Shown here piece by piece: positions 8,168-16,895 of a stretch of 44,434 nucleotides of DNA. Position 1 is the first letter of the stretch. Each line of letters opens with the position of its first letter. The position numbers were made by a program, and so were the translations under genes. This stretch comes from Amedibacillus dolichus DSM 3991 (GTDB lineage Bacteria > Bacillota_I > Bacilli_A > Erysipelotrichales > Erysipelotrichaceae). Under the pieces are notes generated by a model that saw nothing but the letters and a program-made list of their open reading frames with translations, did no database searches and was not told the DNA's origin. The DNA lies in contig NZ_DS483467.1 of assembly GCF_000154285.1 (NCBI RefSeq), forward strand, positions 1 to 44,434, read 5' to 3'.

Positions 8168-8173
8168 GAGGAT

Positions 8174-8202
8174 TTGTTTTTCCCTTTGCTTTTTCGTATA
8201 AT
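8174..8202 (+). promoter_or_regulatory. Promoter of the thioesterase gene
   Basis: TTGTTT (8174-8179) and a consensus TATAAT (8197-8202) are 17 bp apart, immediately after the MATE gene stop. Confidence 0.6.
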
Positions 8203-8218
8203 AAATATGGTGATAACG

Positions 8219-8650
8219 ATGCAAAATGAATCAATGAGCGAATTAAAGAAGCGTTTAAATTCCAGCTCGATGTATCTGCAAAGTAACGATATGCAGGTTG
8301 TAGAGGTAAAAAAAGGCTATGCGAAGGTAGAAATGGTAATTGATGAACAAATCTTAAATGTTCATGGCTTTGTGCATGGCGGTGCGCTTTATTCTTTAGC
8401 GGATACTGCCGCCGGTGCCGCAAGCTTTGCGACGGGAAGAGATAGTGTAACATTGGCCGGAACGATCAATTATATAAAGCCTGGGAAGGGCGGAAAGCTA
8501 ATTGGAATTGCCCAGGAAATATCGGCAGGGCGTACAACCGGGGTGTATGAGGTATTTATTTTTAACGATGAGGAGGTACTCCTATCAAGAGCAACCTTTA
8601 CTATGTTTTTCTTAGATGGCGATCGTTATAAAAACAAGCTTAAGAAATAG
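8219..8650 (+). CDS. PaaI-type hotdog-fold thioesterase
   Basis: This 143-residue protein has the hotdog thioesterase pattern NVHGFVHGGALYSLADTA (about 47-64), with His53-Gly-Gly, and the Asp at 62 as the expected catalytic acid. It probably hydrolyses acyl-CoA or aryl-CoA thioesters in the cytoplasm; the substrate is not evident. ATG 8219 follows GGTGAT at good spacing and lies downstream of the predicted transcription start. The in-frame ATG at 8174 coincides with the promoter -35 region and is unlikely. No phenylacetate or other CoA pathway genes are nearby. Confidence 0.88.
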   Translation: MQNESMSELKKRLNSSSMYLQSNDMQVVEVKKGYAKVEMVIDEQILNVHGFVHGGALYSLADTAAGAASFATGRDSVTLAGTINYIKPGKGGKLIGIAQEISAGRTTGVYEVFIFNDEEVLLSRATFTMFFLDGDRYKNKLKK

Positions 8651-8703
8651 TGCGAAAAGAGCGGAAACATGCTATACTATTAACAATAAGGTGGTGTATA
8701 ACG

Positions 8704-9000
8704 ATGGCAAAAACTTTACCGATCAGTGGTGCGAATGCTGTAAAAATTATTTTAAAGGATAAAGAGGAATTTTCCTGTACGCTTAAAAATACGATGGAGC
8801 TAACTGATGAAAAGACGTATGTATTTGATGTAACGTATGGAAAGTATATCGGAACTTTTAATTTCCGTATTCGCAACAATGAATTTTTAGCAGCAAATCT
8901 TAATTTGATGACATTGAAAAAGGTTATCACAATGGACAATGATGCCAATCTTATTAAGCTTTGTGATTATGTGTATAAGACGTATGTTAAAGAAGCCTGA
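8704..9000 (+). CDS. Small conserved-looking protein of unknown function
   Basis: This 98-residue protein is not one I recognise. It is mostly beta-strand-like in the first two thirds (alternating hydrophobic and charged residues, including FSCTLKNTMEL and TFNFRIRNNEF) and ends in a short helix. There is no signal peptide or membrane segment. ATG 8704 is preceded by AAGGTGG. TATACT at 8673-8678 could be its -10, and a strong terminator follows, so it may be a single-gene unit. Confidence 0.65.
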   Translation: MAKTLPISGANAVKIILKDKEEFSCTLKNTMELTDEKTYVFDVTYGKYIGTFNFRIRNNEFLAANLNLMTLKKVITMDNDANLIKLCDYVYKTYVKEA

Positions 9001-9030
9001 AAGCCGTATCGAAACGATATGGTTTTCTTT
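9001..9030 (+). terminator. Terminator after the small unknown gene
   Basis: AAGCCGTATCG (9001-9011) pairs with CGATATGGTTT (9015-9025) over 11 bp including two G-T pairs, with an AAA loop and T-rich tail. Confidence 0.8.
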
Positions 9031-9086
9031 TACTTTTATTTCTATTTGTACTACAATATTCATACATAAAGAAAAGAGGAATCATA

Positions 9087-11081
9087 ATGAAAAAAGCAAT
9101 TCAATTAAAGGATTTTTTAACGTATCACTATTTATCCAATGTGCAGGCTTCACCTGATGGAACAACATTAGCATGTGTGGTTGCGCAGGCAAATGAGAAT
9201 GATAACACATACACAAGCACGTTGGCATTATTAAGTGAGAAGAAGGTCTTGCCTCTTACCGGCTATGGTAAGGAGCGCATGTATGTATGGGAAGATAATA
9301 CGCATATCTTATTTGCTAGTTTGCGCGATAAGGCTGATATAGAAGCTGCGCAAAACGGAGAAGAACGTACTTGTTTTTATCGTATCTCAACACAAGGCGG
9401 AGAAGCCCAAAAAGCATTCACACTGCCTTTGACAGTTACTTCCATTCAAAAGTTAGATGATACACGTTTCGTATTTACAGCAAATTATGATTTACATTAC
9501 TCATCTATGTATCAAAGCAATGATGTAGAAAAGCAAAGGCTTTTAAAAGCTAAGAAAGAAAATGCCGATTATGAAGTTTTCGATGAGCTTCCGTTTTACG
9601 GTAACGGTGCCGGCTTTATTAACAAAACACGCAATAGCTTATTTATGTATGATTGTAAGAATGAAGCAATTACTCGCATAAGTGAAGAAAATTTCCAAGT
9701 AGGCGGTTATGCAATTGATGAGAAGAAAGAAAAGCTATACTATTTCGGCGAAGCTTATGTGCAAAAACCGAAAAATAAGGACACTGTTTGTGTCTATGAT
9801 TTCAAACGGCAAGTTACTCACGTATTATTGCCCGCAAAAGAGTATGCCATTCGTTTTTTAGCTGAGTGGCAAGGGGAATTGCTTGTGGTTGCTAGTACAC
9901 AGCGTGAATATGGAATGAACGAAAATGCAAAGTTCTATCTGCTTGATAAAGCAAGTGGGGAAATGAAGTTATTCGCAGATTATGAAGATGCAATCGGATC
10001 AAGTGTGGGAAGTGATTGTCGTTATGGCGGAGGTAAGTCAATCAAGGTATGGAAAGATGCTGTATATTTCATTTCTACCTTGACGCATCGCTCTGTATTG
10101 CGTAGACTTGATGCACAAGGGATAATTTCAACGGTTTATGAAGGAAGTGGAAGCGTTGATGATTTTGATGTAACGAAGGATAAGCTTTTCTTTGTTGGTA
10201 TGCAGGAAGGCAAATTACAGGAATGCTATTGCTGCGATTTGCTTGGAAACGATGTACGGCAGTTAAGTACATGGAATGAGGAAATCTTTGTCGATAAAGA
10301 TGTGCGCCCATACGTTGAACTGGCTTTTGAAAATGATGGGATATCTTTATGTGGTTGGGTATTAGAGCCAAAGGATTACGATCCTAAGAAAACTTATCCG
10401 GCTATTTTGGATATCCATGGAGGGCCGAAAACCGTTTATGGAAAGGTGTTTTATCATGAGATGCAGCTTTGGGCAAATATGGGATATTTCGTATTCTTTA
10501 TGAATCCAAGAGGAGGCGATGGCTATGGCAATCGTTTCGCGGATTTGCGAGGAGCTTATGGAACCTTTGATTATGAGGATTTGATGAAGTTTACGGATTG
10601 TGTGCTTGAAAAGTATCCTGCTATCGACCAACAACGAGTTGGGGTTACGGGAGGAAGCTATGGTGGCTTTATGACGAATTGGATCATCGGGCATACCAAT
10701 CGTTTTGCGGCAGCAGCAAGTCAGCGTTCCATTTCTAATTGGATAAGCTTTGCTTATACCTCTGATATCGGAAATTTCTTTGCACTAGATCAACAAGGTG
10801 GAAATATTTGGGAAGATCATGAAAAGCTTTGGTGGCATTCTCCTTTAAAATATGCACAAAATGTAAAAACACCGACATTGTTTATTCACAGCGATGAGGA
10901 TTACCGTTGTCCTTTATCAGAGGGCTATCAGATGTATAGCGCTTTATGTGATTTGGGTATTGAAACTAGAATGTGTATGTTCCATGGTGAAAATCATGAA
11001 TTGTCAAGAAGCGGGAAGCCAAGACATCGTGTAAGACGCTTAGAGGAAATTACCAATTGGTTTGAAAAACATTTAAAATAA
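9087..11081 (+). CDS. S9 family prolyl oligopeptidase / acylaminoacyl peptidase
   Basis: This 664-residue serine peptidase has an N-terminal beta-propeller (about 1-400) that restricts access to a C-terminal alpha/beta hydrolase domain. The nucleophile motif GGSYGG places Ser at about 524; Asp605 (DEDYRCP) and His637 (GENHELSRSG) complete the likely triad. No signal peptide is present, so it should act in the cytoplasm on oligopeptides, removing dipeptides or acylated residues. The length is normal. AGAGGA precedes the ATG. The gene is followed within 20 bases by an aminotransferase and then an S51 peptidase, a set that fits peptide and amino-acid catabolism. Confidence 0.93.
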   Translation: MKKAIQLKDFLTYHYLSNVQASPDGTTLACVVAQANENDNTYTSTLALLSEKKVLPLTGYGKERMYVWEDNTHILFASLRDKADIEAAQNGEERTCFYRISTQGGEAQKAFTLPLTVTSIQKLDDTRFVFTANYDLHYSSMYQSNDVEKQRLLKAKKENADYEVFDELPFYGNGAGFINKTRNSLFMYDCKNEAITRISEENFQVGGYAIDEKKEKLYYFGEAYVQKPKNKDTVCVYDFKRQVTHVLLPAKEYAIRFLAEWQGELLVVASTQREYGMNENAKFYLLDKASGEMKLFADYEDAIGSSVGSDCRYGGGKSIKVWKDAVYFISTLTHRSVLRRLDAQGIISTVYEGSGSVDDFDVTKDKLFFVGMQEGKLQECYCCDLLGNDVRQLSTWNEEIFVDKDVRPYVELAFENDGISLCGWVLEPKDYDPKKTYPAILDIHGGPKTVYGKVFYHEMQLWANMGYFVFFMNPRGGDGYGNRFADLRGAYGTFDYEDLMKFTDCVLEKYPAIDQQRVGVTGGSYGGFMTNWIIGHTNRFAAAASQRSISNWISFAYTSDIGNFFALDQQGGNIWEDHEKLWWHSPLKYAQNVKTPTLFIHSDEDYRCPLSEGYQMYSALCDLGIETRMCMFHGENHELSRSGKPRHRVRRLEEITNWFEKHLK

Positions 11082-11100
11082 AGATAAAAGGAGGTGTGCT

Positions 11101-12264
11101 ATGCGATTTTCGAAACGAATGGAGCGATTAAAGGAAGGTGTTTTTCTCAAGCTAGATGAGGAAAAAGAAAAATACATTCAGGAAGGACATACTGTTTATG
11201 ATTTTACCATCGGCAGTCCCAATATTGCGCCCTCAAAGGAAGTGCAGGAGGCATTGATTCAAGCAGCAATGGATCCTAAAAGCTATATGTATGCTTTGCA
11301 TGACAGTAAGGAGTTAAAGGCTACTGTGAAGGACTGGTATCAAAAGCGCTATCACGTTGAGCTTGATGAACAAAGAGAAATTTTAGCGCTGCAAGGATCA
11401 CAAGAGGGGCTTGCACATATCGCTCTTGCGGTATGTGATGAGGGAGATGTTGTTTTGATACCGGCTCCAAGTTATCCGATTTTTGCGAATGGACCACGAA
11501 TTGCGGGTGCAGAGGTTTATGAAATGCCGATGCTGGAGGAGTATGATTATCAAATTCAGCTACAAGACATTCCCGAAGATATCGCTCGTAGAGCTAAGAT
11601 GATGATTGTATCTTATCCCAACAATCCAACCGGAGCAATTGCCACTGATACTTTTTTTGAAGAATTGGTAGCATTTGCGAAACATTATGATATTTTAGTC
11701 CTTCATGATATGGCATACAGCGAATTGGTGTTCGATGGTGGAAAAGCAAAAAGCTTTTTGGCTTATCCCGGTGCTAAAGAGGTCGGAATTGAGTTTAATT
11801 CCTTCTCTAAGAATTATGGCATGGCTGGAGCACGTATTGGTCTATGTGTAGGAAATAAAGAAGCTGTTCGCTGTTTGCGTAAGTTAAAAAGCAATATTGA
11901 TTACGGAATGTTTTTACCGATTCAAAAAGCCGCAGTGGCTGCTTTAACGCAAGATCAAAGCATACTTGAGGAAACACGCAATACCTATCAAAGAAGAAGA
12001 AATCGTATGATCGAGGGATTTAAAGAAGCAGGTTGGACGATCCAAGCACCGAAAGGAACGATGTTTATTTGGGCAAAGATTCCCAAAGGTTATGATAGCG
12101 AGGGCTTTGCGATTGCTTTATTGAAGAAAACAGGTATTTTGGTAACTCCGGGAAATGCATTTGGCAGATATGGCGAGGGCTATGTCCGTATTGCGCTTGT
12201 GCAAAGTGATGAAGTAATCGAAGCAGCAATTGCGTCCTTAAAAAAGAGTGATATGTTTGTATGA
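11101..12264 (+). CDS. Class I/II PLP-dependent aminotransferase
   Basis: This 387-residue fold-type I aminotransferase contains the cofactor and substrate motifs SYPNNPTGA, SFSKNYGMAGARIG (with the PLP Lys at 237) and a late YVRIAL segment with the carboxylate-binding Arg. It resembles the alanine/aspartate/LL-diaminopimelate group; the substrate cannot be decided from sequence. A strong AAAGGAGG site precedes the ATG, and the next gene starts inside its stop codon (ATGA overlap), so it is in one operon with the S51 peptidase and probably the S9 peptidase. Confidence 0.92.
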   Translation: MRFSKRMERLKEGVFLKLDEEKEKYIQEGHTVYDFTIGSPNIAPSKEVQEALIQAAMDPKSYMYALHDSKELKATVKDWYQKRYHVELDEQREILALQGSQEGLAHIALAVCDEGDVVLIPAPSYPIFANGPRIAGAEVYEMPMLEEYDYQIQLQDIPEDIARRAKMMIVSYPNNPTGAIATDTFFEELVAFAKHYDILVLHDMAYSELVFDGGKAKSFLAYPGAKEVGIEFNSFSKNYGMAGARIGLCVGNKEAVRCLRKLKSNIDYGMFLPIQKAAVAALTQDQSILEETRNTYQRRRNRMIEGFKEAGWTIQAPKGTMFIWAKIPKGYDSEGFAIALLKKTGILVTPGNAFGRYGEGYVRIALVQSDEVIEAAIASLKKSDMFV

Positions 12265-12872
12265 GAAGATTTGTTGCGATTGGATCAGGAAGTTTTCAAA
12301 AACAAGAAACTTTGAAAATTGATCAATTTATCATTCAAAAAACGGGGAAGCAAAACCCAAAGGTTTTGTTTCTTCCGGCAGCTGCTAAAGACGATCAAGG
12401 CTATGGCAAGCGCTTTAAACAGTATTATCGTTCTCTTGGCTGTGAGGTAAAGCAATTGCGTTTGTGGCATACCAAACTAGAAAAAGCGCAAATTCAAGAC
12501 TGTGTATTATCCTGCGATATTTTATATCTTGGTGGCGGAAATACAACCGTATTGATGCAGATTTTAAAGGAAAAGGAGTTGCTTCCCATACTTAAGCTAG
12601 CTTATCAAAATGGCATTGTTTGTGTTGGAAACAGCGCTGGTGCAAATGTTTGGTTTGATTATGGATTTAGTGATTTATACGATGATGGCAGTGTCTATGC
12701 TTATGTAGAAGGCATGCATGTGATTTCGGGAATCTTTTATCCTCATGCCAATGATGTACAAAGCAAAAGCAAACATCAGATACCACCCATAAGCAAGCTT
12801 CGAGAATATACCTGCTTTAAGGGTGAGGCTTTATATTTTGAAAATGAAATCATGCTAACGCATTTACGATAA
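12261..12872 (+). CDS. Peptidase E-like protein (S51 family)
   Basis: This 203-residue protein has the class I glutamine amidotransferase-like fold of aspartyl dipeptidases. It shows GSGSF near the start, YLGGGNT at about 93, and the nucleophile elbow GNSAGAN with Ser at about 125; YPHAND may provide the His. PepE cleaves Asp-X dipeptides. It is slightly shorter than typical PepE (about 230). The start overlaps the aminotransferase stop by 4 bases, which implies translational coupling. Confidence 0.85.
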   Translation: MRRFVAIGSGSFQKQETLKIDQFIIQKTGKQNPKVLFLPAAAKDDQGYGKRFKQYYRSLGCEVKQLRLWHTKLEKAQIQDCVLSCDILYLGGGNTTVLMQILKEKELLPILKLAYQNGIVCVGNSAGANVWFDYGFSDLYDDGSVYAYVEGMHVISGIFYPHANDVQSKSKHQIPPISKLREYTCFKGEALYFENEIMLTHLR

Positions 12873-12905
12873 AGAGGTTGCTTTTATCTCAAAGGTTAAA
12901 AAAAG

Positions 12906-12934
12906 TTGAAAAAAAATAACAGTTAGAATATAAT
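12906..12934 (+). promoter_or_regulatory. Promoter of the purine permease gene
   Basis: TTGAAA (12906-12911) and TATAAT (12929-12934) are spaced 17 bp. The leader before the gene is only about 40 bases and contains no purine riboswitch core. Confidence 0.75.
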
Positions 12935-12981
12935 TAAAACATCTTTTCTTTTTTAGAATAAGATAGAATGAGAGGGAGTTT

Positions 12982-14334
12982 ATGTTAGAAAAACTTTTTA
13001 AATTAAACGCGAAGAATACTTCTGTAAAAACAGAAATTATCGCAGGTATTACAACTTTCCTAGCGATGGCGTATATTCTGGGCGTTAATCCGGGCATCTT
13101 AGGAGATGCGGGAATGGATCCACAGGCTGTCTTTATGGCGACTGCGATTTCTGCGGCAATCGCTTCGATTGTGATGGGGCTTTTGGCAAATTATCCGGTT
13201 GCGCTTGCACCTGGTATGGGCGTAAATGCTTTATTCTCTTATACGGTTGTTATGAAAATGGGATTTTCTTGGCAAGCGGCTTTGGCAGCTGTATTTGTTT
13301 CCGGTGTAGTTTTCTTATTGATTTCTGTAACCGGTATTCGTAAAATGATCATCAATGCGATTCCAAAGCAGCTAAAATTGGCAGTTGGTGCGGGAATCGG
13401 TTTCTTTATTGCTTTTGTCGGTTTGAAAAATGCAGGTATCATCGTTACGAATGCATCTACTGCGGTAGGTCTTGGAAGCTTTCAATCACCGGTCGTATTA
13501 TTAGCTGTATTCGGTATTTTGGTAACTATTTTCCTAGTTATTAAAAAAGTTCCGGCAGCGGTATTTGTCGGTATGATCATTACAGCAGCTGTTGGAATCG
13601 TAGCCCATGAAGCATTCGGTGTCAGCGTATTAGATGCAAACGGTTTAGAATTGATGCCGGCACTTCCAACAAGCTTTATTTCCACAAATTTTGAAATGTC
13701 TGCAATGGGTTCCTTTATGGACGGTATGGGCGAATTATTTGCTGTTCCAGGAGCTGCCTTTGTTGCGATTTTCTCTTTCTTGTTTGTTGATTTCTTTGAT
13801 ACTGCCGGAACCTTGGTTGCAATCGGAAATCGTATCGGATTAGTAAATGACAAGGGTGAATTGGAAAATGCCGAAAAAGCATTGGTAGCAGATGCTGTCG
13901 GTACCGTAGTTGGTGCTGCACTTGGTACTTCAACGGTTACATCTTTCGTAGAAAGTTCTAGTGGTGTCGGAGTTGGCGGAAGAACCGGTTTAACAGCAGT
14001 TACTGCCGGTGTATTATTCCTGTTGTCTATATTTATTTCGCCAATTGTATTGTCCACTGCTGTAAGTGCGGTAACTGCACCTGCTTTGGTTGTTGTTGGT
14101 ATTATGATGGCACAGCAGCTAAAAGGTATTGATTGGGACGATATGGTATTTGCGGCAGCCGGATTTATTACAGTTGTCTTTATGATTCTTTCTTACTCTA
14201 TCTCTAACGGTATTGCGATGGGCTTTATTGCTTATACAGTTGCAATGGTAGCAGCAGGTAAAGTAAAACAAATCAATCCAATCGTGTGGGCATTGGTAAT
14301 TATCTTTATTCTATATTTCGGTTGGTTGATTTAA
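12982..14334 (+). CDS. NCS2-family purine permease (AzgA/PbuG-like)
   Basis: This 450-residue membrane protein has about 13-14 hydrophobic segments. The start ITTFLAMAYILGVNPGIL, the FDTAGTL motif and TSVTSFVESS-like GTSTVTSFVESSSGVGVGG identify the AzgA branch of the NCS2 family, which imports hypoxanthine, guanine or adenine with protons. The neighbour guaA makes GMP, so purine salvage and synthesis are side by side, though each gene has its own promoter. Start: GAGAGGGAG before ATG 12982. Confidence 0.93.
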   Translation: MLEKLFKLNAKNTSVKTEIIAGITTFLAMAYILGVNPGILGDAGMDPQAVFMATAISAAIASIVMGLLANYPVALAPGMGVNALFSYTVVMKMGFSWQAALAAVFVSGVVFLLISVTGIRKMIINAIPKQLKLAVGAGIGFFIAFVGLKNAGIIVTNASTAVGLGSFQSPVVLLAVFGILVTIFLVIKKVPAAVFVGMIITAAVGIVAHEAFGVSVLDANGLELMPALPTSFISTNFEMSAMGSFMDGMGELFAVPGAAFVAIFSFLFVDFFDTAGTLVAIGNRIGLVNDKGELENAEKALVADAVGTVVGAALGTSTVTSFVESSSGVGVGGRTGLTAVTAGVLFLLSIFISPIVLSTAVSAVTAPALVVVGIMMAQQLKGIDWDDMVFAAAGFITVVFMILSYSISNGIAMGFIAYTVAMVAAGKVKQINPIVWALVIIFILYFGWLI

Positions 14335-14345
14335 CCATTAAGATT

Positions 14346-14382
14346 ATCTAAGAAGCGCAGGCTTTATGCTTTCGCTTTTTTT
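14346..14382 (+). terminator. Probable terminator after the purine permease
   Basis: AAGCG and CGCTT flank an imperfect inner stem (GC/GC) and are followed by seven T residues. Confidence 0.55.
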
Positions 14383-14483
14383 ATGATAGCGAATATATAA
14401 AGAATGGGTAAAAAGTGAAACATTTAGGTAGAATTTTAGCATAAAAAATGATACTATAATCATTGTTTTAAGGAGGATCTAAC

Positions 14484-16025
14484 GTGGCAGATAAAATTAT
14501 TGTGCTTGACTTCGGAAGTCAATATAACCAATTGATAGCTCGCCGTATCCGTGAATTCGGTGTCTATTCAGAATTGCACCCACATACATTGACCATTGAT
14601 GAAATCAAAGCATTTGGTGATGTCAAAGGTATTATTTTCAGCGGTGGTCCAAATAGCGTATATGATGAGCATGCATATATGTGTGATCCTGCGATTTATG
14701 AGGCAGGAATTCCGATTTTGGGAATTTGCTATGGCATGCAGATGACGCATGAAATGAATGGTGGAAAGGTTAAGGCTTGTGAAGCGAAAGAATATGGACG
14801 CTGCGAAATTCGTGTAGATGTTGATTGTCCGCTTTTTAAAGGCTTGCCTAAAAAACAGATTGTATGGATGAGCCATGGCGATCAGGTGGCAGAACTGGCA
14901 GACGGTTTTCAGAAAACGGCATCTAGTGATACATGTACCTTTGCAGCAACGCATAATTTAGAAAAGCAAATTTATACTTTACAGTTCCACCCGGAAGTAC
15001 GTCATAGTGAATTTGGAAACGATATTTTAAGAAACTTCGTGTTTGAGGTTTGTCATGCGAAAAACGATTGGTCTATGGAAAGCTTCATTGATGTTGAAAT
15101 CGAAGCTATCCGTAAAAAAGTCGGAAATGACAAGGTGCTATTGGGATTATCCGGTGGGGTAGATTCCAGTGTAGTGGCAGCGTTGCTGCACAAAGCAATC
15201 GGTGATCAGTTGATTTGTATGTTCATCGATCATGGATTGTTGCGAAAAGGCGAAGCGGAAAGTGTAATGGAAACTTTTGGTCGTGAAATGAATATCAATC
15301 TTGTAAAGATTGATGCTAAGGAACGTTTCTTATCTAAATTAGTGGGAGTCAGCGATCCAGAAGCAAAACGTAAAATTATCGGAAATGAATTTGTGTATAC
15401 ATTTGATGAAGAGGTTAAGAAATTGACGAGTGGTGAAAACATCAAATGGTTAGCGCAAGGTACTTTATATACAGATGTAATTGAGTCAGGAACACATACA
15501 GCACAGACAATTAAAAGTCATCATAATGTTGGTGGGCTTCCTGAGGATATGCAGTTTCAGCTGATTGAGCCGCTGAATACATTGTTTAAAGATGAAGTAC
15601 GTGCTCTTGGGGAAGCATTGGGCTTGCCTAGCGAAATGGTATGGCGCCAGCCATTCCCGGGACCGGGCTTAGGAATTCGTGTACTTGGGGAGATTACGGA
15701 AGAAAAGCTGACAATTGTTCGTGATTCCGACTTTATCTTACGTGAGGAGATTGCGAAAGCCGGGCTTGAACGCGATATTTGGCAATATTTTACCGCACTT
15801 ACAAACATGCGTTCCGTTGGTGTTATGGGGGATCAGAGAACCTATGATTATGCAGTAGCAATTCGCGGTGTTACTTCTATTGATGGTATGACAGGTGATT
15901 GGGCTAAGATTCCTTACGAGGTGTTGGATATCATTTCTACGCGTATCGTAAATGAAGTGGCTCATGTAAATCGTGTACTGTATGATATTACGTGTAAGCC
16001 GCCTGCAACGATTGAGTTCGAATAG
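14484..16025 (+). CDS. guaA: GMP synthase (glutamine-hydrolysing)
   Basis: GuaA converts XMP to GMP with ATP and glutamine. The 513-residue protein has the full layout: an N-terminal class I amidotransferase (GILGICYGM-type motif with Cys82; FHPEVRHS with the His/Glu pair), an ATP pyrophosphatase with the P-loop LSGGVDSS (about 223-230), and the C-terminal dimerisation domain ending in KPPATIEFE, the typical end of the family. It starts with GTG behind a strong AAGGAGG. TATAAT at 14455-14460 is its likely -10. No riboswitch is visible in the leader. Confidence 0.98.
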   Translation: MADKIIVLDFGSQYNQLIARRIREFGVYSELHPHTLTIDEIKAFGDVKGIIFSGGPNSVYDEHAYMCDPAIYEAGIPILGICYGMQMTHEMNGGKVKACEAKEYGRCEIRVDVDCPLFKGLPKKQIVWMSHGDQVAELADGFQKTASSDTCTFAATHNLEKQIYTLQFHPEVRHSEFGNDILRNFVFEVCHAKNDWSMESFIDVEIEAIRKKVGNDKVLLGLSGGVDSSVVAALLHKAIGDQLICMFIDHGLLRKGEAESVMETFGREMNINLVKIDAKERFLSKLVGVSDPEAKRKIIGNEFVYTFDEEVKKLTSGENIKWLAQGTLYTDVIESGTHTAQTIKSHHNVGGLPEDMQFQLIEPLNTLFKDEVRALGEALGLPSEMVWRQPFPGPGLGIRVLGEITEEKLTIVRDSDFILREEIAKAGLERDIWQYFTALTNMRSVGVMGDQRTYDYAVAIRGVTSIDGMTGDWAKIPYEVLDIISTRIVNEVAHVNRVLYDITCKPPATIEFE

Positions 16026-16082
16026 TATATAAAATGTAAAAAAAGGGTTATAACAGTTGAAATAGCTCTAAATAAAAAAGGA

Positions 16083-16114
16083 CAGGATTGCCTGAACGGT
16101 AGTCCTGCTTTTTT
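16083..16114 (+). terminator. Terminator of guaA
   Basis: A 10-bp stem with G-T pairs joins CAGGATTGCC (16083-16092) to GGTAGTCCTG (16098-16107) around the loop TGAAC, followed by CTTTTTT. Confidence 0.85.
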
Positions 16115-16364
16115 CTTTGTGTATAATGTAGATATAAATAAAAATACATTTACACAGAGAAATTTTTATAAATGCTAACTGCCTCTGTTCATAACAATGC
16201 TATCATTCTAGAATTAAAGTTTCAGAAATTTTATAAAATTGAGTGATGATGTTAATTAAGTGGGAAATCCAATAAAAAGAAAGATACATAGATATGTCGA
16301 ATATAACGGATCAAAGAAAACGTTAAAAGTTATTTTTTATAGGTATGTATCAGCTATTTATATA
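16115..16364 (+). other. AT-rich gap without a gene
   Basis: About 250 bases of AT-rich sequence with no supported reading frame, tRNA or terminator. It probably holds the promoter of the ferritin-like gene, but I cannot choose one pair of elements. Confidence 0.4.
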
Positions 16365-16379
16365 TCATACTAAGTATGA
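16365..16379 (+). promoter_or_regulatory. Perfect palindrome over the ribosome site
   Basis: TCATACT-A-AGTATGA is a perfect 15-base palindrome that ends inside the GAGGTG ribosome site of the ferritin-like gene. It could be an operator or an RNA hairpin that limits ribosome access. Confidence 0.4.
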
Positions 16380-16389
16380 GGTGATAGCA

Positions 16390-16836
16390 ATGGATAAACA
16401 ACATCAAACAGAAGAATTAAAACAATTATTAAGAGGAACGTATATCGGTATAAGTGTATTTGAGAATTTAAAGGAACACTTAAAAAGCAAAGAGCTAAAG
16501 GAAGTATTTGCACAAATTTTAGACAATTTTAAAACACATGAGCGTGCGTTGGCTGCCTTGGTAATTGCACAGCATGAAGAAGTACCAAGAGATTTAGGAA
16601 TGCAAGGAAAACTATCGCAGCTTATGCAAGCAATTAAATCTATGACTCTGACAAGTGATAAAGAAATATTATCAGAAGCATTGAAAGCTTTGAAAATGGC
16701 AGATGATGAATTAAAGGAGTTTACCGAACGGCACTACACACTGCGTGAAGATGTTGAAAAAACAGTACGAATTATGCAGGACGACTATGCCGGCAGTTAC
16801 CACATGCTGCATAAGTTTTCAATCGAATTTCGTTAG
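16390..16836 (+). CDS. Ferritin-like four-helix protein (DUF2383-type)
   Basis: This 148-residue protein is all helical: four long amphipathic helices with an ELKEVFAQILDNFKTHE segment and conserved-looking acidic and His residues. Overall it resembles the DUF2383/PA2169 group of ferritin-like proteins, whose role is not established (metal binding or stress are common suggestions). ATG 16390 follows GAGGTG at 6 bases; the upstream in-frame ATG at 16345 would add a hydrophobic tail without a ribosome site. A palindrome overlaps its ribosome site. Assignment to the family is moderate. Confidence 0.6.
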   Translation: MDKQHQTEELKQLLRGTYIGISVFENLKEHLKSKELKEVFAQILDNFKTHERALAALVIAQHEEVPRDLGMQGKLSQLMQAIKSMTLTSDKEILSEALKALKMADDELKEFTERHYTLREDVEKTVRIMQDDYAGSYHMLHKFSIEFR

Positions 16837-16895
16837 GAGGGTGGTTTGATAAATAAAATCGTTGTATAATCATGATATTGAAAGAGGTAAGGAAC

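Noticed and set aside
13482-14057. Long open frame on the minus strand inside the purine permease gene
   Set aside because: It is antisense to a clear NCS2 permease, has a Thr/Ala/Pro composition typical of reversed membrane-protein codons, and lacks a ribosome site.
12873-14483. Purine riboswitch upstream of the permease or guaA
   Set aside because: Both leaders were read for the conserved purine riboswitch core and its paired loops. The permease leader is only about 40 bases and neither contains the motif.
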